Below are positions 9,103 to 17,821 of a stretch of 64,000 nt of DNA, piece after piece (the stretch's first letter is position 1; the number at the start of each line of letters is the position of its first letter). The DNA is taken from NCBI GenBank assembly GCA_007833815.1, contig CP033464.1, positions 554,501 through 618,500 of the forward strand, given 5' to 3'. The notes under the pieces are model-generated. The model worked only from the letters and a program-made list of their open reading frames with translations. It made no database searches and was not told where the DNA came from. The position numbers and the translations under genes are program-made. Source of the stretch: Brevibacillus laterosporus. GTDB taxonomy: Bacteria; Bacillota; Bacilli; Brevibacillales; Brevibacillaceae.

Positions 9103-10035
9103 CTATAAAATTTCTACATCCAATTCCCAGTTGGATTTATTAACCTTGTCATTCATCGTAACAACATTTGGAGGGAACGCCAATATCCAAGGCTTGCTAG
9201 AACCGCTCTTCAGACTGATCTTACTTCCATCAACAACCCCTTGAGCTATTACTTGCTCAGTGATCCCATTACGAACTATAACGCGTAAAGCTTTTGGTTC
9301 AAAGGTATTTTCCAAAGCGCTACGAATTAGCATTGCTACAATTAAATGTCCGTCTTCTTTTAAACCTATATCAAAACCAGTGAAACTAACTGTGCCTGGA
9401 GCCAGGAAAGGAAGAAAGTGTATCATGTTTTCCAGACGATCCTTTTGAGTAGTAGTCAATCGTTTTTCCATAGCTGGATCGATCTCGAGATTTTTCGGCC
9501 AAACAAATTCACGATGCGGTAACCCAATAATCAGTTTCCATTGTCTAACGTCCATGGACTTTCTGTTTGTCACTAGCTCTTCAGGGAAAGTAATTTCCCA
9601 TGGCCGACTGCTCATCGGTGGAATAGTTCCAACTGGACTCAGATCAAATTCCCCTTTAGCAAATAAACGGCCCTCGATAGCAATCGCTAGGTCTAATTTA
9701 CCCATTTCTACCGGTATTGATGAGGCATTTCGAATAAATAATGCTACTGTAACGGACCCTTCACGGGGAATCAAGCTAAAGCCTGTAAGTCCTATCGTTC
9801 CCTCAGGGATATCCGGCAAGCTATCATTTAAGAAGCGCAAGGTGTACTTTTTCTCCTGATCCAGCATTTCATTCCATACTGGGTTAAAAGAAACATCCAG
9901 GTCGCTTGATTTTAACATTTTTTCCGTCGCTTCTTCAATCCGATTGTGCGTAGTCTGAGAAAGGTCTTTCTTCAAATCCTCAGGAGTTCTCATTTCACTA
10001 TCATTGGTAAACCAGTTCTTCAAAAAGTTAAACAT
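9103..10035 (-). CDS. SLAP-domain protein 2 (accessory-Sec S-layer assembly type)
   Basis: 310 residues from ATG 10035 (MFNFLKNWFTND), with AGGAGG six bases upstream. No signal peptide or membrane segment. Two SLAP repeats: GTIGLTGFSLIPREG...ending SRPWEITFPEE, and GTVSFTGFDIGLKEDG...ending SKPWILAFPPN. Same domain order and N-terminal MFxFLKN start as SLAP protein 1. Probably a cytoplasmic factor for S-layer protein export or assembly, inferred from family naming and from the surface-protein neighbourhood. Confidence 0.8.
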   Translation of the reverse strand: MFNFLKNWFTNDSEMRTPEDLKKDLSQTTHNRIEEATEKMLKSSDLDVSFNPVWNEMLDQEKKYTLRFLNDSLPDIPEGTIGLTGFSLIPREGSVTVALFIRNASSIPVEMGKLDLAIAIEGRLFAKGEFDLSPVGTIPPMSSRPWEITFPEELVTNRKSMDVRQWKLIIGLPHREFVWPKNLEIDPAMEKRLTTTQKDRLENMIHFLPFLAPGTVSFTGFDIGLKEDGHLIVAMLIRSALENTFEPKALRVIVRNGITEQVIAQGVVDGSKISLKSGSSKPWILAFPPNVVTMNDKVNKSNWELDVEIL

Positions 10036-10191
10036 AATATCCTCCTCTTTGCTGTGGTACAAAATTCCTACAATATAAAATACCCTTTTAACAAGGTAAT
10101 ATCTCTATCCATACGAACAAGAGCCGCTACAAGAACACTTCATACTGAACTAAACCTAATAGGTAGATATGATATCTAGCTACTTAACCGA

Positions 10192-11169
10192 TTAGTTCTG
10201 AGCAAGCTGCACTCTCCATTGTGATAAATCAACGTTCTCCTTTAGGATGCTCTCTTTTGGAAAAATAAACATCCAAGGTTTGCTTGTTTGTGCGTTAACA
10301 ACAAAATCTTTCAATTGGAATACACCCTCTGCTACCTTTTCACCCGTAGCATCAAAGAGTGCCAGTGGCAGTTGTTCAAAGGAGAGATTCTGAGTCGATC
10401 CATTGCGAATTAAGAGAATCGTACGAATCATACCTTCATCGTTTTGCTTCGCCTGAACGCTCTGAACATTTACTTCGCCTTCTTTTAACTCGGGAAGCTT
10501 TTTTGCCAGCTCGATAAAGAATTTCTTTTGATCGTCAGTTAACGATGCCATCCAAGACTCTTCCAGCTCCAGGTTTTGCGGCAAAACCATTTTCTTTTGA
10601 GCCAATTCAAAAGCAAGTCGCCAATTTTGCAAAAGAACATTGGTCGTGATAAAGTGCTCTCTAGTGAAAATAAAGTTCCACGGTCTAGCATGGAAAGCTG
10701 GGATTTCTCCAAGCTCACCCAGATCAAATTCTTGTCGAGTAAACAGCTTATCGCCTTCAAACATGATGAGTAGGGTCATTTTCCCTAACACAACTGGCTT
10801 ATTGCTTGCATTTCGTACAAAAGCCGCTATTTCAACTCCGTCCTCATGCGGCACCATATTAAAACCTGAGATAGCAATGTTCCCTTCTTCCAAAGGCTCC
10901 AATTGATTAGCCATAAAGGACATGGAATACTTCTGCATATTATCTAGCTCGCGCTCCCACAACGGATGCAAAGAGAGCTCCGTCACACGTGTAGCCAAAC
11001 CATTTGCTTTTTTCTGTTGTTGGGTAGTCTTCCCAGATTTTCCACCCTTTTTAACCGGAGCTTGTTTATCCGATTTCTTAACAGGCAACACCGATTGTTC
11101 CTTACTTTTAGGTAACGTAGCGGTGTCTTTCTCATCACCTGACAATATATTTTTTAAAAAGGAAAACAT
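10192..11169 (-). CDS. SLAP-domain protein 1 (accessory-Sec S-layer assembly type)
   Basis: 325 residues, cytoplasmic. N-terminal MFSFLKNILSG, then a lysine-rich linker (about 20-55), then SLAP repeats at about 93-170 (GNIAISGFNMVPHEDG ... RPWNFIFTRE) and 229-305 (GEVNVQSVQAKQNDEG ... KPWMFIFPKE). First gene of the three-paralog row. The ribosome site (GGGAGCGG) is ordinary to weak. Family members assist the accessory Sec system in S-layer export; the exact client here is not known. Confidence 0.8.
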   Translation of the reverse strand: MFSFLKNILSGDEKDTATLPKSKEQSVLPVKKSDKQAPVKKGGKSGKTTQQQKKANGLATRVTELSLHPLWERELDNMQKYSMSFMANQLEPLEEGNIAISGFNMVPHEDGVEIAAFVRNASNKPVVLGKMTLLIMFEGDKLFTRQEFDLGELGEIPAFHARPWNFIFTREHFITTNVLLQNWRLAFELAQKKMVLPQNLELEESWMASLTDDQKKFFIELAKKLPELKEGEVNVQSVQAKQNDEGMIRTILLIRNGSTQNLSFEQLPLALFDATGEKVAEGVFQLKDFVVNAQTSKPWMFIFPKESILKENVDLSQWRVQLAQN

Positions 11170-11224
11170 GATTTTTCCGCTCCCATGTATATAGTATTGT
11201 CTACCTATAATCTTATCTTTTCAT

Positions 11225-11252
11225 ATTATCATAAGTAACCTTCAAAATACAA
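11225..11252 (-). promoter_or_regulatory. Possible promoter of the SLAP gene cluster
   Basis: Minus strand TTGTAT (11252-11247), 16-base spacer, GATAAT (11230-11225). Weak -35, good -10. Confidence 0.35.
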
Positions 11253-11267
11253 AAGCCCATATTTTCC

Positions 11268-12260
11268 TTAGCTCAATCGCTTCAGGCATTCCTTTATACC
11301 TTGCTCATATGGGGTATGTACCAGAGTCCCAAGCTCGCGTTCATATTTGCTACCGTCCAATTGAAGGGTAGCTTCGGTTACATACATCATTTCTACCATT
11401 TCTCGCATAAAAGGCTGAAACCAGCCCAGCATAGTCATTAATCTGCGCCCAACTGGGATTATCAAATTCTTTCTTCCATTATATAGACGTGCAATCTCCC
11501 TGATTTGTTTAGCTAAGATCGTACCTGAACCTGGAATATTCCATGTCGTTCCGAATGTGTGCGGACGTTTAGCCAGTTGTACGATCGCTTGTGCTGCATC
11601 TGGTGTGTAGATATATTCACGCTGGACGTTAGGATCACCAATAAATATACTCGGCTTACCCTTTGCCATAGCCTGCAAAGTGACACCCAAAAACGTATTG
11701 TGAGCATGGGGACCATAAAAATCAGGTAAGTGGACCAGCATGCATGACGTGCCCTCTTCATGTGCTTTCCACACAAGTTGTTCCATCTCTAGGCGAATCT
11801 TGCCTTTTGTAGTATGTGGTTCTTTAGAGTGCTGTTCATTTACTAGTTTTGTTTTTGCCCTGCCATATGCGTAGATGTTGTCAATCACGACGACTTTCGC
11901 CTGATGGTACTTAGCGGCTGTTAAGACATTGTTCATTAAAGTAGGGTGACCTATTTTCCACTCTGGATAAGGAACACTAACACAGTGAAAAATCACATCT
12001 ACCCCTGTAGCAGCTTGCAATACATCTTCTAGGTGATAGGCATCTCCTGAGTATAGCGTCAGAGTAGGATGGTAAGCTGGTTCCACATAGCTTGATTGTT
12101 TATTTCCAGCTTCCGAGATCGCTTCCCAATCTGCTTGCAGATTCGCAAGCTTTTTATCTGAACGGGCAAACGCTACTGTATGAATACCACTTCGTAGTAA
12201 TTCTAATACCAATTCTGCTCCAATACTACCTGTTGATCCAAATACCAATGCTTTGTTCAT
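11268..12260 (-). CDS. NAD(P)-dependent epimerase/dehydratase-like protein (atypical extended SDR)
   Basis: 330 residues. The N-terminal Rossmann motif is clear (ALVFGSTGSIGAELV, GxxGxxG). The usual extended-SDR YxxxK active-site pair is not evident: the expected region reads NIYAYGRAKTKLVNEQH followed by a GKIRLEME segment. A substrate-side PDFYGPHAHNTF motif follows. Good ribosome site before ATG. A TetR-type operator (12277-12291) lies just upstream, identical to the one before the adjacent tetR gene, so the repressor probably controls this gene. Substrate unknown. Confidence 0.8.
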   Translation of the reverse strand: MNKALVFGSTGSIGAELVLELLRSGIHTVAFARSDKKLANLQADWEAISEAGNKQSSYVEPAYHPTLTLYSGDAYHLEDVLQAATGVDVIFHCVSVPYPEWKIGHPTLMNNVLTAAKYHQAKVVVIDNIYAYGRAKTKLVNEQHSKEPHTTKGKIRLEMEQLVWKAHEEGTSCMLVHLPDFYGPHAHNTFLGVTLQAMAKGKPSIFIGDPNVQREYIYTPDAAQAIVQLAKRPHTFGTTWNIPGSGTILAKQIREIARLYNGRKNLIIPVGRRLMTMLGWFQPFMREMVEMMYVTEATLQLDGSKYERELGTLVHTPYEQGIKECLKRLS

Positions 12261-12276
12261 GTTATTCTCCCCTTTT

Positions 12277-12291
12277 TAACCAATGGTCAAT
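12277..12291 (-). promoter_or_regulatory. Probable TetR-family operator in front of the SDR gene
   Basis: Minus strand TTGACCATTGGTTAA, an imperfect palindrome, between the terminator-like hairpin and the SDR ribosome site. The same 15 bases occur at 12987-13001 upstream of the adjacent tetR gene. Confidence 0.7.
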
Positions 12292-12302
12292 TAAATTTTT
12301 AG

Positions 12303-12332
12303 AAAAGAACTCGACGACCGCCGAGTTCTTTT
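12303..12332 (-). terminator. Terminator-like hairpin overlapping the tetR stop codon
   Basis: Perfect 11-base arms AAAAGAACTCG/CGAGTTCTTTT with an 8-base loop. The T-rich distal arm could end tetR transcription and leave the SDR gene to its own operator-controlled promoter. Confidence 0.65.
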
Positions 12333-12949
12333 CACTGCTCATTAACTCCATTCTGTGAAATCAGTTGACCTGTCAAGTACCGCACATGCACTTTTACGAG
12401 TGACTCCACATCTTCGTAGGATTGCTTCGTCTGGATATAATGGACGACAAACCCATGTAAAGAGAGGAACAGTACCCACGGTATTGTGTACATATTCCCT
12501 ACCTTTTGCAGTGTCTCTCCCGCCTCTTCCCTTACCAAACTTGCAAACGTTTCATAACAACTATCCTGTTCTGGCTGAGCATACTGCTGAGTCTCCGGTT
12601 CATTCGTACAGAACATCATTTCATAATGATGCGGATGGCTAAGACCAAAATGGATAAAGGTTTCCATTAAAGCTTCTAATTGGTGATGTGGCTGCTTCTC
12701 TTGCTCAGTTGGTTCAATAGATTTTTTCATTTGTTCCTTTAACGTACGGTAATCCTCTTGCACGATAGCATTAAATAACTCAGCTTTTTCTTTAAAATGA
12801 TAGTAGAGTGCCCCGTGGCTGTAGCCTAGCTTTTGTGCAATACTCCGCATAGAAACCGCTCGATAGCCTTGTGTTACAAACAATTCGCGGGCTACCTTTA
12901 CAATCTGTTCGCGACTTAGTTCTTTAGCTACTGCTTTTCTTGCCGCCAT
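12332..12949 (-). CDS. TetR/AcrR-family transcriptional repressor
   Basis: 205 residues from ATG 12949 (AAGGAGG eight bases upstream; the GTG at 12958 overlaps the site). N-terminal helix-turn-helix domain about 10-60 (IVKVARELFVTQGYRAVSMRSIAQKLGYSHGALYYHF read as TetR_N), then a helical ligand/dimer domain with an EEEQ- and His-rich first half. A palindromic operator overlaps its own predicted transcription start, so it is likely autoregulated, and the identical site precedes the downstream SDR gene. Inducer unknown. Confidence 0.9.
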   Translation of the reverse strand: MAARKAVAKELSREQIVKVARELFVTQGYRAVSMRSIAQKLGYSHGALYYHFKEKAELFNAIVQEDYRTLKEQMKKSIEPTEQEKQPHHQLEALMETFIHFGLSHPHHYEMMFCTNEPETQQYAQPEQDSCYETFASLVREEAGETLQKVGNMYTIPWVLFLSLHGFVVHYIQTKQSYEDVESLVKVHVRYLTGQLISQNGVNEQ

Positions 12950-12986
12950 CGTACACACCTCCTTATTAAACGCACACCACTTTATT

Positions 12987-13001
12987 TAACCAATGGTCAA
13001 T
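12987..13001 (-). promoter_or_regulatory. Probable TetR-family operator in front of tetR
   Basis: Minus strand TTGACCATTGGTTAA, just downstream of the -10 box at 13012-13017, so repressor bound here would cover the transcription start. Confidence 0.75.
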
Positions 13002-13011
13002 TATTATTTTC

Positions 13012-13040
13012 AGTATATAATGAGCTCCCGTACATGTCAA
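13012..13040 (-). promoter_or_regulatory. SigA promoter of the tetR gene
   Basis: Minus strand TTGACA (13040-13035), exactly 17 bases, TATACT (13017-13012). The operator follows immediately downstream. Confidence 0.8.
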
Positions 13041-13166
13041 ATTCAAATTGGTTGTTTTATTTTCTAACAACTGAGAGCATACAAGCTTTTCGAATCTCTT
13101 CCTTATTATATAGGATTTTGTAATGATGATATTTCCCTCTCTTTTTACCTGTCATTTTCTATATAC

Positions 13167-13193
13167 AAAAAAACGAGCGTGAAGCTCGCTCGT
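13167..13193 (-). terminator. Rho-independent terminator of the MATE gene
   Basis: Minus strand stem ACGAGCG/CGCTCGT (7-base loop) followed by seven T residues, about 30 bases past the stop. Confidence 0.85.
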
Positions 13194-13221
13194 CTCATTT
13201 GTCGTTTGTCATTTTTACTTC

Positions 13222-14592
13222 TTACGCTATATTTCCTTCACCAGCACTCTTCGCCGTTTTCTTCTGCAAATGCAGTAACCGCCACATCAAGAAAATTGCC
13301 CCAACGGCCAATCCGGTAATCAAGCCAATCCAATAACCGAATGCACCTAGGTCTGTGATTTGAACCAATAAAAATCCAAGTGGCAAACCAATGACCCAAT
13401 AGGAAACCAAAGCAACGATGAAAGTGACGTTCACATCTTTATATCCTCGCAGCGCCCCTTGAATAGGTGCAGCAACCGCATCAGATAGCTGGAAAAATAT
13501 CGCATACAACAAGAAGTGCTGAGCCATCTCAAATACCTCAATGTCATTCGTGTAAAGTGCCGCCACTTCTTTGTTGAAGAAAATCAAAGCTCCTGAAAAT
13601 AAAGCCCCCAGCGCAACGGCAATCCCTATCCCTAAAAAACTGTACTGCCTGGCTTCCCGGAATCGCTTGGCTCCCACTTCATGGCCAACAACAATCGTTA
13701 ATGCCATGGCAATACTCATCGGTACCATATATAGGAAGGAAGCAAAATTCATTGCCACCTGATGCGCTGCAATCGTAATGGTATCGAATCGGCTCATCAG
13801 CAAGGTAACCGCCGCAAAAATACTGGTTTCAAAAAAGATAGAAAATCCAATCGGCAGACCCAATTTTAAAATTTCTCCCCATGTCTTGACAGATAGCTTG
13901 TAAAACTTGCTAAACAACCCATACTCCTGAAAGTTACCAACCCGCAACACAACAAAACAGGTAATGATCAGGATGATCCAATAGGTAATGGCAGTCGCTA
14001 CCCCTGCCCCAACTCCACCCAATCGTGGAAAGCCAAACTTACCGAAGATCAACAAGTAATTCAACACGACATTAATTGGCAAAGAGATAAGGGAAATAAA
14101 CATGGTAACTCTTGTCTGGCCCAAGGCATCAATGAAACAACGCAGAACCGTGTAGACAAAGACTGGAATAATACCAAAAGCAAGGGCCAGTAAAAAATCC
14201 CGGGCAATTCGGTGTACCTCTGGCTCCAGCCTCATTCCAGTAAGGATAGAAGGGATAGCAACTATGCCAATGAGGATAACAGAAACGGCAATAGCAGTTC
14301 CTAAATAAATTCCTTGGATAACAATATAAGGAACTCTCTCTTTCTTCTGTGCACCAATCATTTGAGCAACGATTGGAGTAACGGCTAACAGAATCCCGTT
14401 TAATCCAGTAAAAACAGGCGCCCATATACTAGTTGCAATAGCTACACCTGCTAGGTCAAATGCCCCCGCATGTCCTGACATAATCGTATCAAAGAAGGAC
14501 ATCGCAAAAAGAGCTACTTGTGTGACCATAATCGGCAAAAGAATGAGTAAAAAATGTTTGGATTTTTGAGATAAGTTGTAGGTTTGGTTCAT
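13222..14592 (-). CDS. MATE-family multidrug/toxin exporter
   Basis: 456 residues, about 12 membrane helices in two similar halves, the normal MATE length. N-terminal signature [19 protein letters not shown] and the later [20 protein letters not shown] segment fit the NorM-like branch. Works in the cytoplasmic membrane as a cation-coupled exporter of organic compounds; the substrate is not predictable. Transcribed alone from an extended -10 promoter, ending at the terminator at 13167-13193. Confidence 0.92.
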   Translation of the reverse strand: MNQTYNLSQKSKHFLLILLPIMVTQVALFAMSFFDTIMSGHAGAFDLAGVAIATSIWAPVFTGLNGILLAVTPIVAQMIGAQKKERVPYIVIQGIYLGTAIAVSVILIGIVAIPSILTGMRLEPEVHRIARDFLLALAFGIIPVFVYTVLRCFIDALGQTRVTMFISLISLPINVVLNYLLIFGKFGFPRLGGVGAGVATAITYWIILIITCFVVLRVGNFQEYGLFSKFYKLSVKTWGEILKLGLPIGFSIFFETSIFAAVTLLMSRFDTITIAAHQVAMNFASFLYMVPMSIAMALTIVVGHEVGAKRFREARQYSFLGIGIAVALGALFSGALIFFNKEVAALYTNDIEVFEMAQHFLLYAIFFQLSDAVAAPIQGALRGYKDVNVTFIVALVSYWVIGLPLGFLLVQITDLGAFGYWIGLITGLAVGAIFLMWRLLHLQKKTAKSAGEGNIA

Positions 14593-14631
14593 GATTGACC
14601 TCTGTATTTTTTTGGATAATTACAAAGTCTA

Positions 14632-14640
14632 ATTATAGCA
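14632..14640 (-). promoter_or_regulatory. Extended -10 promoter element of the MATE gene
   Basis: Minus strand TGCTATAAT (TGn plus perfect -10), 40 bases before the start codon; no clear -35. Confidence 0.5.
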
Positions 14641-14712
14641 TAGTTTGGATTTTTTAGCTTTTTTATTCAGTATATTTTATTTTTTGTAAACATAACAATC
14701 CTTTATATAGAT

Positions 14713-14727
14713 TATGGTAAACTAATG
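14713..14727 (+). promoter_or_regulatory. S-layer-type extended -10 element upstream of the truncated S-layer gene
   Basis: TATGGTAAACTAATG matches 14 of 15 bases of the -10 region of the intact S-layer operon (minus strand TATGATAAACTAATG, about 26265-26251). Both carry TGn-TAAACT. The rest of 14593-14871 holds no gene; it also contains the arms CTGCTAAA (14848-14855) and TTTAGCAG (14874-14881). Confidence 0.35.
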
Positions 14728-14871
14728 GATTGCCAATGGAAAACCAAGTAATGGGTTTCTCTATTTCTATATTGTGGGTATATTCCTTCCTTAGGAATTA
14801 GTTACAGCCATATTCCTTTTTTCTACAAATGATAAAGTAACAAGCTACTGCTAAAGCTTGGTAATTGGTAG

Positions 14872-16473
14872 AGTTTAGCAGTTTACAGTATATTACAAAT
14901 TATTGTAAAGGTATGTGCTATTACCTCTACAATCGCTCAAGGAACAGTAACAGAAGCTCAATTCTTGCAAGTAGCAGTTAACGAAGGTACAAAAGTTACT
15001 GTTGCTGATCTTGAAGAAGCTGGTTACACTGTAGCTTTCCAAGCAACAAAAGCTGTTTTCGCTAATAACGATACAACTTCTGCAACTGGTGAGCTTAAAA
15101 ATGGCCTAACTAATGCAGATAACTTTAAGTATAAAGTAGTTGTTTCAAAAGACAATGAAAAGTTTGAATCTGCTCTAGTATCCGTTACAGTATTGGATGC
15201 ACAAGTAGTTATCGAACCAACTGAAGTTAAATTGTTTGAAAACAACGCTGCAATTGACAAAGGATACGCAACTCTTGGTCAAAACCTAAGCATTTCTATC
15301 ACAAAGGGTAAAAACTTTGCTGGTGAAGTTCTAGAAGCAGATGCTGGTTTCGTAGCTGATGAACTAGCTGCAGCAGCTGAATACACTTCTAGCCAACCAT
15401 CTGTAGCTCTTGTGAGCAAAGACGGTAAACTGAACCTTCTTAAAGAAGGAACTTCTATCATTACTGTAAAAGTTGGCGAAAAAACAATCTCTTTTGACTT
15501 GTTAGTTAAAGCTACTCCTGTAGTAGACACTATCCAAGACACAACTGCAAAATTGAAATCCGATGAAATAGCATTGGAAGTAACTGTGTTGGATCAACAC
15601 GGTGCTGAATTCAAACTTGCAGATGTTGCTGGACTTACTGTAGCAACTCAATCTGGTAAAGATACTGTAGTAGCTCTACCAGCAGTTGATGCGCTTAAAG
15701 CAGAGAACGGTAAGCTTGTAGTTAACTTCGCAAAGCTTGCTGAAGGTACTGACACTCTTGTTATTAAAAACGGAGACAAACAAATCGGTACAGTTGCAGT
15801 TACTGTTGTAGACGTAGCTGATAAAGACGTAGATTCCTACAAACTAGTTCCTGAGAACACAGATGCTGATCTTACTTTGGACATCTTCAAACCAGAAAAG
15901 AAAAAAGTAAATCTTAAAGTACAAAAATTTGTTGGAGACGTGTTGAAAGATGAAAGCAAAGATGCAGAAGATGGTTTCAGCTTCAAATCCTCCGATGATA
16001 AAGTAGCAACTGTTGATGCAACAACAGGTGAAGTAACTGCAGTAGCTGCAGGTAAAGTTGTAATTTCCTATGTAGAAGGTAGTGTAGTGGTTGGTACAGT
16101 AGAAATTACTGTAGAAAACTCTACTCCACAAATCACAGACGTTAAACTACAAGAAGGCAAAACTGCTGTTGTAGTTGATGCTTCTAAAACAGATGCTGAT
16201 CTTCTAGCTGACCTGTTTGACGAGCTAGACGTATTCGCTGGTGAGCAAAAGCTTTCAGTAACAATCGATATGCTTGCAAGCATTGCTGACTCTGAGAATG
16301 CAATTGCAATCAAAGACGGCGAAGTAACAATCAAAGCTGATGCAGCTAAAGATGGTACAATCGTATTCACTTTCTCTGACTCTTATGGCAAGATCACAAG
16401 AGACTTTGATCTTAAAATTGTTAAAACTGAAGAAGCTCCTGAAGAAGGTGCTGAAGAAGAAGACAACAACTAA
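14872..16473 (+). pseudogene. 5'-truncated S-layer protein gene (Ig-like domains only)
   Basis: The frame opens after an in-frame TAG at 14869 and runs to a TAA at 16471. No ATG or GTG with a ribosome site occurs near the beginning; the first possible start is an unsupported TTG at 14965, giving 502 residues. No signal peptide and no SLH domain. The protein is rich in Val, Thr, Lys and Ala, with Big_2-like Ig repeats (for example KVATVDATTGEVTAVAAGKVVISY) and an acidic end. Codon choice (GCT, GTA, AAA, GAA, ACT) matches the intact S-layer genes. I read it as the C-terminal part of a former or silent S-layer gene. An upstream promoter-like match remains, so it may be transcribed but not translated. 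Confidence 0.75.
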
Positions 16474-16547
16474 TTCTACAGCTATCTTGTCTAATAAATC
16501 CATTCTAATGGTTATGACAAGTCTTCTTAGCGAGTTACTCAACTCAT

Positions 16548-16607
16548 AAAGAGAGAAACCCTCTTGGTGCCAAGGACACTTCTCCTGAGCCTTGAGGGTT
16601 TCTCTTT
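16548..16607 (+). terminator. Long hairpin terminator after the truncated S-layer gene
   Basis: Arms AAAGAG..GAAACCCTC and GAGGGTTTCTCTTT (14 pairs, 2-base bulge) around a 30-base loop that itself contains CTTGG/CCAAG. T-rich distal end on the plus strand. Confidence 0.65.
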
Positions 16608-16654
16608 ACATACATAACTCCTGTTTACCTGCAAGGGCGCTATCCTTTCAAAAA

Positions 16655-16725
16655 TGAGTGGGCACAGAGCAGCTCTGACACTACGAGGACGACACGCATC
16701 GAGACCACTCAATGTATGTCGTCCT
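16655..16725. other. Interlocking inverted repeats (pseudoknot-like element)
   Basis: Arms in the order A-B-A'-B': TGAGTGG (16655-16661), AGGACGACA (16686-16694), CCACTCA (16705-16711), TGTCGTCCT (16717-16725). A further perfect hairpin CAGAGC-A-GCTCTG (16665-16677) lies between A and B. As RNA this can form an H-type pseudoknot; as DNA it could be a protein-binding or recombination site. The 430-base gap 16474-16903 otherwise holds only the terminator and the AT-rich region before the recombinase gene. Confidence 0.5.
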
Positions 16726-16903
16726 TTCCCTATATAATGGTAATTCATGACTTTTTTGTTCAGAATATTAAAATATAGAATCTTTATACATAACGTTATA
16801 AAACAGGATTAATGGCTACAATGATTACTATACTTCAAGAATATTTTCTAACTAGAATCACTCCATACATGAAGCCTACTCTAAAAAAAGGTGGATCGAT
16901 GTA

Positions 16904-17767
16904 ATGTTACTGATGAACACGGTAGAAATCTTTCTAGAATACATGTCATCTATCGGTCGAAGTGAAGAAACCATTTCTGGTTACGGAAAAGACTTGGTAT
17001 ACTTTACACGCTTTCTTGAAAACAAATATAACTGTGAATCTTACATGGATGAAGTAACTGTAAGCGATATTGAAGAATATCTACATTATCTGAAGGAAGA
17101 ACGTGGCTATGCTCCTGCTAGTAGGTTACGTAATCTTCACACGCTCCGTTCCTTTTTTGCTTACGCTTACAAAAAAGAACTCGTTGTACGTAACATTGCC
17201 CTTTCTGTAGAAAAGATAAAAGTCCAGCAGAAGGAGCGGACGTACTTAACAGACGGCGAAGTGGAACGGCTCGTACACGCAATTGATCATGCTCTCATTC
17301 GTCTCGTAGTCATTGTCTTGTATATGACCGGTTTACGTATCTCAGAGTGCCTTAATCTCACGGTAGACGATGTGAATGTGGAGGAAAAGGTAATCCATGT
17401 GGTGGCTGGTAAAGGTAACAAGGATCGACTTATCCCCATTTCACTCCGGTTACTCCCGTTATTGCAGGAATATCTCCAGGAGAAGCGACCAAAGACTGGT
17501 TCCCCCCTATTCTTTTGTACGAAAAAGACAGGGATGCTCTCTCCCGTCTACGTAAACAAAGTAATTACGGAAGCCGTAAAAAAGCTAGGCTGGAAAAAGA
17601 AAGTGACGGCTCACATCCTACGACACAGCTTTGCTAGCCAGCTAGTTAAAAATGATGTGAATCTGGTACAAATTCAAAAGCTACTGGGACACTCTTCATT
17701 AAACGTAACCAGTATCTATACGCACACCAATTTAGATCAACTCAGCGATGCCATAAACACCCTGTAA
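16904..17767 (+). CDS. Tyrosine recombinase/integrase
   Basis: 287 residues. N-terminal SAM-like core-binding domain about 5-92; catalytic domain about 112-287 with the full set Arg145 (TGLRISE), Lys170 (GKGNKDR), His237 and Arg240 (HILRHSF), His263 (LLGHSS) and nucleophile Tyr272 (IYTH). All active-site residues are intact, so it should be active in site-specific DNA breakage and joining. XerC/XerD-like in size, but it stands in an S-layer locus and is followed 54 bases later by an unknown gene rather than by Xer neighbours. Start ATG 16904 with GGTGG nine bases upstream. No phage genes are nearby. Its target site is not known. Confidence 0.9.
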   Translation: MLLMNTVEIFLEYMSSIGRSEETISGYGKDLVYFTRFLENKYNCESYMDEVTVSDIEEYLHYLKEERGYAPASRLRNLHTLRSFFAYAYKKELVVRNIALSVEKIKVQQKERTYLTDGEVERLVHAIDHALIRLVVIVLYMTGLRISECLNLTVDDVNVEEKVIHVVAGKGNKDRLIPISLRLLPLLQEYLQEKRPKTGSPLFFCTKKTGMLSPVYVNKVITEAVKKLGWKKKVTAHILRHSFASQLVKNDVNLVQIQKLLGHSSLNVTSIYTHTNLDQLSDAINTL

Positions 17768-17821
17768 TCCTTTGATATAGAAACGAACTACATACATCCA
17801 ACATATCTAGGAGTGTTGAAA

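Noticed and set aside
10143-10182. Palindrome TAGATATGATATCTA between SLAP genes 1 and 2
   Set aside because: Short, AT-rich and without a T run; not enough to call a terminator or operator.
14872-16473. Intact 502-residue gene starting at TTG 14965
   Set aside because: No ribosome site precedes the TTG, the homologous frame continues upstream of it, and no signal peptide is encoded, so a truncated gene is the better reading.
16539-16748. 69-residue minus-strand frame in the gap before the recombinase
   Set aside because: It coincides with the terminator and the interlocking inverted repeats, and has no supported start.
16904-17767. XerC/XerD chromosome dimer resolvase or prophage integrase
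   Set aside because: The catalytic domain fits, but the neighbours (S-layer fragment, unknown gene) are not the usual Xer context, and no phage genes or att duplications are visible; the general call is kept.
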